This document shows, in pieces, positions 11,117 through 21,959 of a stretch of DNA of 64,000 bases. Both the position numbers and the translations under genes were made by a program. This DNA is from Brienomyrus brachyistius (Eukaryota; Chordata; Actinopteri; Osteoglossiformes; Mormyridae), in assembly GCF_023856365.1 (NCBI RefSeq), contig NC_064541.1, positions 27,630,214 through 27,694,213 of the forward strand, written 5' to 3'. Under the pieces are notes generated by a model. It saw only the letters and a program-made list of their open reading frames with translations, did no database searches and was not told where the DNA came from. The number at the start of each line of letters is the position of its first letter. The stretch's first letter is position 1.

Positions 11117-14100
11117 TGTGTGTGTAAATGCTTCCCCACCCTTCAACCTCTTCTCCTCCCTGTCTGCTCCTGCCAGCATCTGTAAACACAAGCAGAACCA
11201 CCACCCCAGGCTCCCCTGATAGGTGCATACCACTGGCTAGTGGCTTAGTTCCAAATTACACAGCCAGAGGTTATTCTTAAGGGGCAAACCAGACCCCCCC
11301 CCCCTTTTTTTTTGCAGCAATACAACCCACTTTTCTCCCGTTGGCCTCTCTGTCGCACCAACCTGCACTGTGACCTCAGCCACTGCGGGCATGTCAGTGC
11401 ACAGGCGAACACAGTCCTGTATCCATGGAAATAACAGGAGTGGGGGGGGGGCAATACTCAGCAGACTACAGATGAGCATCAGACAGGTGGGGGGTGGCAT
11501 TCCTTTCACAGCAGGTATTTGTTTATGCGTATGCCTGTCAGTGCTGACAGCGTTTCTGCCAATATGATTGGCTGTGACTGACTCTGTTCACCCTATTTTT
11601 CTGCAAACCCTATTTTTTCTTCTCACCAACAAGCCATCTGCTTTTCACACTCCCAGAGAAATAAAAAAATGAAGATTAGGGTCTAATGGATGAACCACAC
11701 GGCATCTGGTAAACACCCAGAAATGAACCTTTAAAAAAAAAAAAAAACAACCATATACTTTACCCACCATTGCTGTAGGGATTTTCCTTTCCAAATAACT
11801 AGACTGAAGCTGGCGAATTATGGGAAGGCCCATCGGAAAAGACCATAATGCTCGAAGCAGTATGCAGGCCGCAGAAAAAAGAACGATCAGCAACTATGTG
11901 GACGGTCTCAACGTGCCCGTGGGAACCCGGAGCCGTGATGCGACGTGGTCGGCCAGGAGCTGACATCAGCGTGACAGCACCTAGCTATAATAACAGGCGT
12001 AGTAATACTGCTGACGCAGGCCTGGACACTTTTGCCTCAGGCCTGGTACCCATGGCCGAAAATCAACTGCCAATATGCCTCAGTAAAAACAGTCCTTTAC
12101 TGAATAAGCAGTTCAGCAATCAGGTAGGAGCAGAATCTACTGGAAACGCAACATCGAGTGCTCAATAGCTGCGCCCCGCATTTTTCCACGCCGCAACGAT
12201 GCAGCTACACCGCATGTGCCTCGCAGCCGGCGCATCCACGTAGGAACGCCGATGACAGACAGACGCAACTTGGGAGGCTGGTAGCGCAATGGGCAGGTAG
12301 GGAACCGGGCCGCAGGCTCTGGGTGCAGGGTTATGTGGTGAGGAACACCAGAACTCGGTCTTACGGGGTTTGTAACAATCACAGATGACCCCGTTCTGGA
12401 GTTTCCATGAGCCGCCTGTCTCACAGCACACACAATTGTACAGCCAGGATACTAAACTAGACGGAAAGGACCTCGCATGTCACAAGCTGTTACGGGCAAC
12501 ACTTTAAAGTAAGCACATGTTACAGAGTATTCTGTGTCCAATTAACTATTCATCACATTTTTTTATGAGGAAAAAGCTGCAATGCATGATACTAAATAAT
12601 TTTTCAAGATCAACACTGAAGAGTTTTTATATCAGGAGTCATTGAAGATGAAAAAAATACAATTGGCAGAGATTTCTTAATCAGCTATTTTGTTTCATTC
12701 CAAAATCTAAATTGTCTAAATTAACTGGGTATCAAGGAAACGGACAAAATATGTCCATTTCCGATCTGATATTCTGCACTGCGGACTGCTTTCATCTGCA
12801 GATAATTACGTTTCCTGTGCCCCTGAACACTGGAGAAACTGGAGTTTTTTTTTTTTTTTTTTTGGAAAACTGAACAGGGTTCAGGAGAGTAATTCAGTTT
12901 ATTGTGACGTTTCAGCCAAGTGCTGGTTTCCCTGCAGTGTGAGCTTGAGGCCAAATGCGCGAAGGTGACGTGTGGAGTGACGACTGTGTGCTCTAACCAC
13001 ACTTCCCAGTGCCCCCCATCACCGGATCCCCACAGCTAAGCCTTCGTGGTCGTGTGTGTATGTGTCTGGGGGGGGTGGGGGTCGGCAGTTAATGCTCTAA
13101 CACTCTTTGTTCATTCCTAGTTTTGCTTTATACATCCTACAGGATGGAAGATTGCACAACTGCAGATGGAGAGAGACGCGATCTCCAGTGCACACACACC
13201 CCACACACTGCCAACGTAACAGTGTAACACAATCACGCACAGTCCTGACAACAGCACCAAACACATTCCAAACATAGTGTAACCCTCACACATACTACCC
13301 CCCCCCCCCCCCACACCCACAAGCAGCGGGGTCCTCGCCAGTGTACAGCCTGTCAGATGATTTCCCAGGCAGTCCAGGCTTCCTCCATCTCCTCTGCAGT
13401 ACCGGTTGGCTCCACGTTACCCGAAGTACAGAGCGTCGGTGCCTGTAATCATCGCTGCGTTCTGCGTACAGGCCGATGTCGTCTTTGCTCCTTCATATGA
13501 GATGACAGCCTCGGGCCCGGAGATGGAGGAGAAGACAATCATGTCCTCCGGTCCCATCTCTCTTCCTCCCACATAATGGGAACCGAGCTGCAGGCAATTA
13601 GCGTTCCTGTGTCTGTTTGTTTAAATAACCGTGGGCGTACAGGCATGACTTTTTCTGGGTATCACTCAAAACAACAAACATCGCTTCTCTCAGTCTCTCG
13701 CTGACGCTTGGTGCAGAGGATAATGGGTAGATAGGATTCCCCCCAAACCCAACATCGGGCAGATTGTTTCAGGAATAACCCCCGGTGCAAACCACACTCT
13801 GCCCTCTGCCCTCTTAAGCACTAGTGGTTGAGCTGTCAAGATACTTGACTTTCCAAGATTTTGACCTGGAATGCAACTCGTCACCACATCTACAGCGCCC
13901 CCTATGCTCAAGCATGGATTTGCAGGTTGAATTCATTGACAAACCCTGACAGGGTGCCCATTTTGATTCTGACATTCCAATTCTTCAAGCGAACACTGAC
14001 TCGCAGACTGAATATCTGGAAAGTCACTGTTAAGGCATTAATCACTTGCAGAACCCTTAATTTTGCATGAGTGTGTTGTCATGAAAACACGCACCCCCAT

Positions 14101-16374
14101 CAGCGAACGTCATTCTCCCCCCACAATGCTGCCAGCGTAATTATGTGTCTGGTGTACATATCCCACATTGTTAAAGAGCGCTCACTCAAAATGTTGTCAT
14201 ACCAAATTAAATTGTTTTCATTAGCACACAACACACACAGACACCCAGCGATGGCATTATTTCAGGGAGGCTGTGGAGGGCCTTATTAGCAAGGTCACTA
14301 TTCATCCGTCCAACAAGTGGCCACCTGTTCTGGAATTAAACTGTGCCCACTGGCTAAAACGAGAAAGGCCCCGAAGGCTTTGTGGTCATCGTTCACCGGG
14401 CCAAACCTGCCCGGAGGTCTGATCTAACAGCATCTCTTCCCACGTTCTCTAAGAATCACATCATCAGCTTGTCATGTGACGGGGAAGCCAGTGCAGAAGC
14501 TCTACCTGATGCAACGATGCAAATGATTATCACTGATAAAATGAAAATCCAAATGCCAAAAACGTCTTCATAAGAGGGTCCTGACAGGTTATCATTTTCA
14601 TGCCCCCTTTTACAGGTTTTACTGGGACAAAGAGGCTGCCTACTGGTCAGCCAGCATGGGAAAAATATGGTACACGGGATGGCGGCTCGTCTTCCAGGAT
14701 TCTGGGAGATCTGGAAGAGCAGTTGAAGACCCAGTGACTTCTCAGAAAGAACACTGTCCCATACAAGGGAGAACCAGCACCTAACCACATACGACAGATA
14801 TTTGCCAGAACAAACTCGTTCCCATACAGGTCAGTTTCTCACAAAAATGGAAGCTATCCCTGTAGACCTGGACTTTCATTAATTCCGAGGCCTTCTCCAC
14901 ACTCTCGTACTGTACTTGCATCAGTCCACATCTGCAGCTGGTGCCTGGTTAATCTCTTGTGGTACCACAGCCACTGCCCCCTAAAAGATTCCCGCATGCT
15001 CATCCCCTTGCTCCGCCCAGCCCATTACTTCTCCATCCGTCTCCAGCTTCCTCTGTCTCGCATGTTTCCAGAGAAACCCCCCGAACGCAGACGCCAGCGC
15101 GGGCCGGAAGGCAGGCAGGATGGGGGGGGACAAATACTCCAGTTTCACTTCTCAATTCAACCTCCAGAGGGAGCTACTGCTTCTTGAGCGGGTCGCCAGG
15201 CCAGGCACAGACCCCATTAAAGCTGTTTTCACTAAAGGCTACTCTCGAGCACGGTATGGAGCTTCAGTCGGGATCCAGCAGTGGGTCCACGGGGAGAGAA
15301 CACTGAACACTGCATTCTCTACTTCCGCAACCACTGCCGCAGCATTTGGCGCAGGAGCTGCGGCAGGCAGCAAATTACACAATTATATCGACTTAATATT
15401 TATAACTGCAAAAATATATAAGCAGATTTCCCAGTGAAAATGAGGCTCATTTATTTCTGTCTTTGTTAACCACAGGGGTCGGGATCCCCACCCCTCTCAC
15501 CTCCCCTGCAGGTAGGCTGGGTCATTCCTGGGGGATGGTACATTGGGGGGGGGGGGGGTTAAAAGCTCTTTATTTTGTTCTGTGACCAGCACAGCTCATG
15601 TTCTTGTGGGATTCAGACGCACCACCTGGTGAAGAGAACCTGCAACCTCCCAGGCATCTCAAACTAGTCATTCCAGTATCCGACAGCCGCACCCACATGG
15701 GATTGCAACTATCTGGGCTGTTGGTTGTAGACAGGGGCGGCGATGAAGCCAGCAGCACTATTTCCTGCTCTTCCTGCAGCCACGGGTCTCCCTGTGGCAG
15801 TGTGAGGCCCGCTGCGGTCCAGCCATGATGGCGAACAGAACCGCACTGCTCTCATGAGACGGCAAGATGGAACAAGGATTCTATCTGGGCACAGGAGCGG
15901 AAACGGGTTTAACGGAGAGCAGGAAGGGACGGGAACATGGCTTTCCGGGAAACTGCTCAGGCCTGCTATCCTATCTGTGGGATTTTGGTCCTATAAAAGT
16001 GAACCGCAGTGGACTCCATACTAAATAACATTTAGCTGGGTCAAAATCTTGCACATGCAACAGGCAATGATCGCTAATGATATTTGACAATGTATTAAAG
16101 GTGTGCTTCTGCTTTGCATCTCTCCAGTTCCTCAAAAAGCACAATTATCTACATTATTAATCTCTTTATCTATCCCTCATCTGTTCATGTCACCACGTGC
16201 AAATATATTCCCCTGTACGCTACGGTGATGCAGGCCCATCTCCCATGACCACTTCAGTGAAGGGCCGCAGTGAGCCCATCGCAGGGCACGTGCTGAAAAG
16301 CGAAAGCAGCTTTGATCCGAAGACGAGGACCGACGACCAGAGGCAGAGTGAACGAATGCATGTGAACCACACAC
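10708..16374. other. Intronic stretch, mainly unrecognised sequence
   Basis: Apart from the (TC)n at 11.06 kb, an A run near 11733, a T19 at 12845-12863, a C15 at 13298-13312 and a G14 at 15545-15558, no feature is recognised. No exon-like reading frame with splice sites was found. Confidence 0.5.
11062..11112. repeat. (TC)n microsatellite
   Basis: About 25 TC dinucleotides with one interruption (tcgctc), followed by a short (TG)n. Confidence 0.95.
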
Positions 16375-16465
16375 ATACAGACCCGGGCCTGGGACTCAAA
16401 CCCACAGCAGTGTGTGAGGCAGCAGCACTAACCGCTGTGCCTCTATGCTGGCCCACAGGTACAAA
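16375..16465 (-). repeat. tRNA-like SINE head fragment
   Basis: Read on the minus strand it has an A-box-like ggcacagcggttagtgctg and a B-box-like gggtttgagtccc about 35 bp later, as in fish SINE-like repeats whose fuller copy lies at 41605-41952. Confidence 0.55.
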
Positions 16466-16479
16466 CATTTTGCTGCTTT

Positions 16480-16930
16480 TGCTTGGTTACTTGTTATAGT
16501 TTTTCATACTTTTATTTTTGTTCTTGTTTTGCTCATTTTTTTTTTGTTTCTGCTGGAACTGCTGTTGTTTTCGTTCACATTGTTCTTGCTCTTGTTTTTG
16601 TTTCTGTGGTTCTCTCCTGCTGGTTTCTTCTTGCCATTGCTCTTTCTGTTTGTGCTGTTGATTCTCCTTGCTGCCCTCGCTACCTTTCGTTTTGTCCTGG
16701 TTTTGATTTTATCCATTTAGTCTTGGTTGAGATTTCACCGCTGTTGCCATGCCGGTTCTGTTCCTATTTGTTCTTGCTGCCGATCGCTATTGTTCCTTTT
16801 GTTCCCGTTTCGATTCGCCTCTTTTTCTCCTCACTGCTGATTCCATCAGTGCCGCCGCCGTTCCTCTACCTGTTGTTCCTGCTTGTTATCGCCGCCGTCT
16901 TTCCTTACATTCTCCTAGCCGCTGCCAGGG
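16480..16930. repeat. T/C/G-rich, A-poor low-complexity island
   Basis: About 450 bp built from loosely repeated ttgttcttgctg-type words, strongly poor in A on the plus strand. It could be a decayed hexa- or nonanucleotide repeat. Hydrophobic frames on the plus strand (starting at 16445 and 16483) follow from T-rich codons and show no family signature. Confidence 0.6.
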
Positions 16931-17522
16931 GTGCGGGGGCCGTCCGTCAGCAGCAAGGCCCGATCACACGCCGGATCACACATCCCCCCTTCTGCCATAA
17001 TTACACTAATTGGAATCAGATTTTAATGTGAAGGAATGTGGCTCGATTCTCTGTCCATATGGGATCCGCTGGAGGAGGAGTGGCCCACAGAAATCTCTCA
17101 CGCGCATGTAGGACTTCTGCACCTGCACCCACATGATTAAAATTCCCAAAATGGAGGAGGAACAGCCAAGCCAACTGGAGGCTTGGCAAAGCTCACCGGT
17201 GTGAGTGCCAGGACTCAGGAACATACTTCAGACCATGAGGCAAAGAGGAACAAATGAAAACAAACGGGCAGCAAAAAGTTCAATGGCACCCAAAACCGGC
17301 CCTAGTAAAATGTGTTATGTAAGTTTGGTAAACTGCTGGCTGATAGTTTTAAGTGAAGCTGCGTGTTAAACAACAGGCATAAGCAATCAAGAGTGCAGTG
17401 GAAGAGAAATTGTACGGGATTGCAAGACATCTGTCTCAAAATCCAAGCATGTGCCTAAACTGTTCGTAGAATGTTGCTGTTTCAACAACAAGTAATAAAA
17501 GCTTTAGTAATCAAACAGACTG

Positions 17523-17535
17523 CCCCCCCCCCCCC
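17523..17535. repeat. Poly(C) run, 13 bases
   Basis: Uninterrupted C13 on the plus strand; the region 16930-17800 shows nothing else. Confidence 0.9.
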
Positions 17536-17799
17536 TCACTCTCAACGCATTCCGGGCTGCAGCCAAACCCCACTGTATTTTATTTGTGCTTTGGGAATCT
17601 CAAAAATGGCCCCCGGCTCTTTGCTGGACCACTATAGCGTGGCAGAGAAAAGCAGTTAAATAGCAACATGGTACCAACATAACAACTAGAGATCAAGTAA
17701 TCAGAATAACCCATTCCAAACAGGTCAGTTACTTAACAGAAAAGGACACTATTCCCAACAGGTCAGTTACTCATTTAATAGGACCCTCTGACATACTGG

Positions 17800-18005
17800 T
17801 CAGTTACTCGTTATTTATTTAGCAAACACCAAACCAATAGGTATGTTTTAGCTAGCAGCGCCAGCCAGTTCGCTGGAGCAAGTGGGGGTTGAGGACCTTA
17901 CTGAAGGGCCCAACAGTGACATCACTCTACTGATCCTGGGATTCAATCAGGAACCTTCCAATCACAGGCACTGCATCCCAATCCGCTGAGCTACACATCA
18001 CTCCC
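17800..18005 (-). repeat. Diverged fish SINE-like repeat, family 2
   Basis: The order ttatttatttagcaaacacc, ggagcaagtgggggttgagg, ctgaagggcccaacagtg and ctgggattcaatcaggaacc matches the copy at 27660-27865 and, in reverse, those at 43050 and 21770. Such sequences are widespread in fish. Read on minus, the B-box-like part is ggttcctgattgaatccc. Confidence 0.65.
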
Positions 18006-18849
18006 GTAGACATCAACGATGACCCTTTCCCATACAGGTTGGCCATACTTCTAAGTTCCTAAATTTCTGAGTCCAGCTTGCAATGCAGCTTCGACTTTGC
18101 AGTTCCCTGTTCCTCACCGGCATGCCTAATTATAAACACTCTGTCATGCCATGGATAGTTTAGTAAAGTTCAAATTTAAGGGGAGTACAATGTTCCTGGG
18201 AAGGTGCCATTGACGTCGGAAAGGAAGGGTCGTTCTTGGTAGGTGAAGGAGAACAGCAGTACTTACTTTAGGCAGTAGGAGGCAGTACAGAGGCAAGGCT
18301 TGAGCGGACCTGTTAGGGACCTGGGCAGCTCAGCCACCGGCCCACGCCGAAACACCTCACAGATGCTGTTCTCCCTCTCCGTTGGAAAAAAAAAACACCC
18401 CCGCACACAGAAAAGTCCAAATGGTGGGGGGAGGTGTTTAGATTGAAGCCCCCCCAGAATTCACCCACACGTAAGCACAGCGAGCCACAGGAGCACCGAG
18501 TCATAGCTCCCTGTCTGCGGGCATCCTTGGCAGTAAGGTAGGGTTTGTTTGTTTACCGGTGGCCTTCTGTTACTGTGCCTGCCATCATGTCCCTCTGTGC
18601 CCCCCGCCCCCCCCCCAACACTCTCCTCGCGTGCCTGACTCCAGCTAATTACATTCTGCTCTTGTGTTTTCCCCCGCATGCCGCCCTTAGATCTTTCTTT
18701 CGCAACCCTTATTCTCTCAGGAAAAATGCTTGCCAACAGGGGCACCGTGCCTCTCGCTTCTAAAGCGCCGTGACTGAGCGGGTTCTTTTTTCATGGGCGT
18801 GAGGTCTGGGGTCAGTGGGAAACGGGGCCCGAGCTGGAAGCCAAGACAG

Positions 18850-19555
18850 CCTGCTTAGTAAGGGCCTGCTTAGTAGGGGCCTGCCTACTAGGGGCCCGCT
18901 TAGGAAGGGCCCGGTAAGTTAGGGCCTACCTACTAAGGGCCTGCTTAGAAAAGACCTGTTTATTAAGGGCCTTCTTAGGAAGGACCCGCTTAGGAAAGGC
19001 CTGCTTACTAAGGGCCTTCTTAGGAAGGATCTGCTTAGGAAAGGCCTGCTTACTAAGGGCCTTCTTAGGAAGGATCTGCTTAGGAAAGACCTGTTTATTA
19101 AGGGCCTTCTTAGGAAGGACCCGCTTAGGAAAGGCCTGCTTACTAAGGGCCTTCTTAGGAAGGATCTGCTTAGGAAAGGCCTGCTTACTAAGGGCCTTCT
19201 TAGGAAGGATCTGCTTAGGAAAGGCCTGCTTACTAAGGGCCTTCTTAGGAAGGGCCCGCTTAGGAAAGGCCTGCTTACTAAGGGCCTTCTTAGGAAGGAC
19301 CCGCTTAGGAAAGGCCTGCTTACTAAGGGCCTTCTTAGGAAGGGCCCGCTTAGGAAAGGCTGCTTACTAAGGGCCTTCTTAGGAAGGGCCCGCTTAGGAA
19401 AGGCCTGCTTACTAAGGGCCTTCTTAGGAAGGGCCCGCTTAGGAAAGGCCTGCTTACTAAGGGCCTTCTTAGGAAGGGCCCGCTTAGGAAAGGCCTGCTT
19501 ACTAAGGGCCCTCTTAGGAAAAGACTGCTTGACAAGGGTCCACTCATTAAGGGCC
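18850..19555. repeat. Minisatellite, 45-bp unit made of three 15-mers
   Basis: Three related 15-mers (ggcctgcttactaag, ggccttcttaggaag, gacccgcttaggaaa) follow one another in a 45-bp higher-order unit, about 14 copies, with degenerate 15-mers at both ends. The length is a multiple of three, so a 230-codon minus-strand frame (RPFLSG / FLRRPLVS repeats) stays open. It has no known protein homology that I recognise, and I treat it as a by-product. Confidence 0.92.
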
Positions 19556-20569
19556 CACACCGGGGTGTGAAGGGAATCAGGATCAGTCTGGGGGCCCAGA
19601 CCACGGAGCACAGCGTATCGAGTGCCATCCTGGTGGCTAAGAAGAGCAGATTAAAAACCTCTTGGCAGCAGGCAAAACATAATCCTTAATAACTGTCCAC
19701 CTTGTCACATGCCTCATCAAGGCCAAAAGTAATTAAGATATTCAAGTGACTCATGATCTGGATCGATTTCTGAACTGGTATCAGTACCGATATGAACACC
19801 TGTCCTTATACCTGTGTCTGTGTTTATCTGTATTTACCTCTTTATTTGCATTTCTATCTGTACCTGTATTTACTATTTCAGCTGTTTCTATGTATTTACT
19901 TTTACCTGTATCTTTATGTACAGTACGTCTCTCTGCCACTGCCTTCAGTCGTATCTTTACCTTTATCCGCGGGCATACAGACGCACAGACAGATATATAT
20001 GTGTTTGACTGCACCTCCTTCCTTGTCTCGTCTTCTCTGCCTTCATATCGGTCATATCTATAATTATATACATGTTTGGGTTTGTACTTGTCAACGTAGA
20101 AGCACGAGTGACAAAATGCTGCGCGCGGATGACAGAGGGTGTTACACATGTGATTAGCAAGGCCAGGGAAACGGAGTCTTGCTCTCCGGTGGTGTCATGT
20201 GCGTCAGCGGTAACGGGGAAGGACTGACATGTGACTTTAACGCATCCTGTGAGGACACTAAATCAGCAAAGCTGCCTTCTCTGAAACCATAAGCCATGTC
20301 TATATATTAGATACAGACATTCTCCTTGGGTGGGGCTGGGGGTGGGGGGGTCAGCCTCCTCTCTTCTAACGGGTGTTAACTCAGACCCCAGGATGACACA
20401 AACACTTCCTCACCTGATGTTAGCTGCTGGTGACAATCTGAGGGACCTCGCACCCCCGCGTCCCGCCCGCATCGCCCCACAGCTTTCCGTGCCACATCTG
20501 CTACAGCACCTTCATCATCTGCATCTCACATTATACATCACTGGCATACACTGCTTTTCGTATTATATA

Positions 20570-20970
20570 ACACCATTCCTAACTTCCCATGCATTACACA
20601 TCATCAGGCCCAACTACCCGAGTTACAGAAGACCACCATTCCAAAGTATCCAAGTCACTGCAGATCATCATTCCTGAGTATCCTAGATACTGCATATCAC
20701 CACTCCTAACTACCCGAATTACGTCAGATCACCATTCTTAACTACATGACATACTCCAGATCACCATTCCTAACTACCCAAGATACCTCCGGTCACCATT
20801 CCTAACTACCCGTGTCACTGCAGATCACCATTCCTAACTACCTTTGTCACTGCAGATCACCACTATCCACGTTACTGCAAATCACCATTCCTAACTACCC
20901 GCATTACTGCAGATCACCATTCCTAACTACCCAAGATACTGCGGGTCACTATTCCAAAGTCACTAGTACG
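20570..20970. repeat. Minisatellite, about 32-bp unit, about 12 copies
   Basis: Units of the form cagatcaccattcctaacta followed by a short variable part (cccgtgtcactg and variants). The array is degenerate, with units of 30-34 bp. Confidence 0.85.
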
Positions 20971-21299
20971 CAGCACGGATGTGAGGTGATGGCGAGAGCA
21001 GGAAGCCTTAGCCCACAGAGATTCTGCTCTCAGACTGGCTGTGGATGGAGAGCCTTCATGGCTGAAGAGAAGTTGGCAAGTGGTCTATGCCTGCTGTCTC
21101 AACAAGCATCCACAGGCAGGCTCAGCGTGACACTGCGATGGCTTTGGAAGTCCTCTTGACAAAACGACTGCTGATAAGAGCGGCTGCGGGGGGGGTCATC
21201 AAGTGGCTGGCAGCAAATAAAGATAGACTAATTGTGCATCCTGCGTTTAATGCCTGAACCCCCCCACTTCTTTACCATGATACATACCACAGATATGGT

Positions 21300-21660
21300 T
21301 TTTCACATATGTGGAGAACATTTGCAAAAAGAGGCATTTACAGGCGCTTGAGAGCGAGATTAATTACTAAAGAAGATGTGGGTTGATTAACATATTTCAT
21401 TAATGCTAAATATGTCAAAACTAAGTCATAGCCTCATAATCCTATTATATTTAAATTATATTTAAGCAGGGCAGATGCACACATGCATATTTATGCAAAT
21501 TTTCTTAAAGTTATGCTGTATTCTTAAGCTTGAACGCAAAGAACCTATTAAATAAATCAACTGCAGAGGAGAATATGAATTCCTGTAGTTTGGCTGCTCA
21601 TTAATAAGAAAGAGAGGAAGCATTTAAAAGACAGTTATTACTGTTGTTATGCTAATCGCA
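21300..21660. other. AT-rich block, possible conserved non-coding element
   Basis: This block has little repeat character and is dense in homeodomain-like ATTA/TAAT words, with an octamer atgcaaat at 21493-21500. Such composition is typical of conserved enhancers in large developmental-gene introns. Conservation cannot be judged from one sequence, so the call is tentative. Confidence 0.25.
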
Positions 21661-21764
21661 CATCCCAGCCTGCTATGCAGTTACACAGAAGATTGTTTTT
21701 TTTTTTTGTGTGTGAAAGGAGCAGAATTGTGTGGGTGAAAGTTGTGCCTCCGACCGGCGTAATG

Positions 21765-21905
21765 ATGAATTTGGGGGGGGGGGGCTCAGCAGGTTACGCC
21801 TCTGTGCCTCTGACTGGTAGAAGCTCCTGGTTGAAATCCCAGGGTTGCCATCGAGCAAAGTTCTTACCCGCCAGGGGATCAGATGAATGGCCCGACCTGA
21901 CTTCG
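21765..21905 (+). repeat. tRNA-like SINE fragment, family 2
   Basis: A-box-like ggctcagcaggttacgcctc, then ctctgtgcctctgactggta, B-box-like ggttgaaatccc and gagcaaagttcttaccc follow in the order seen in the copy at 43050. Confidence 0.6.
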
Positions 21906-21959
21906 GACCCCAAGCTTCACTCTCACCTGCATATAAATGTCTGCGTGTCTGAAGGAGAC

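Noticed and set aside
16483..17031. Hydrophobic 182-residue frame resembling a membrane protein
   Set aside because: The hydrophobicity follows from T-rich low-complexity DNA; no family motif was recognised.
18919..19611. 230-residue repetitive Arg/Pro/Leu-rich frame
   Set aside because: It exactly follows the 45-bp minisatellite and ends with it.
21765..21905. Functional tRNA gene
   Set aside because: Only degenerate A- and B-box-like words remain; no cloverleaf can be drawn and flanks match SINE copies elsewhere in the window.
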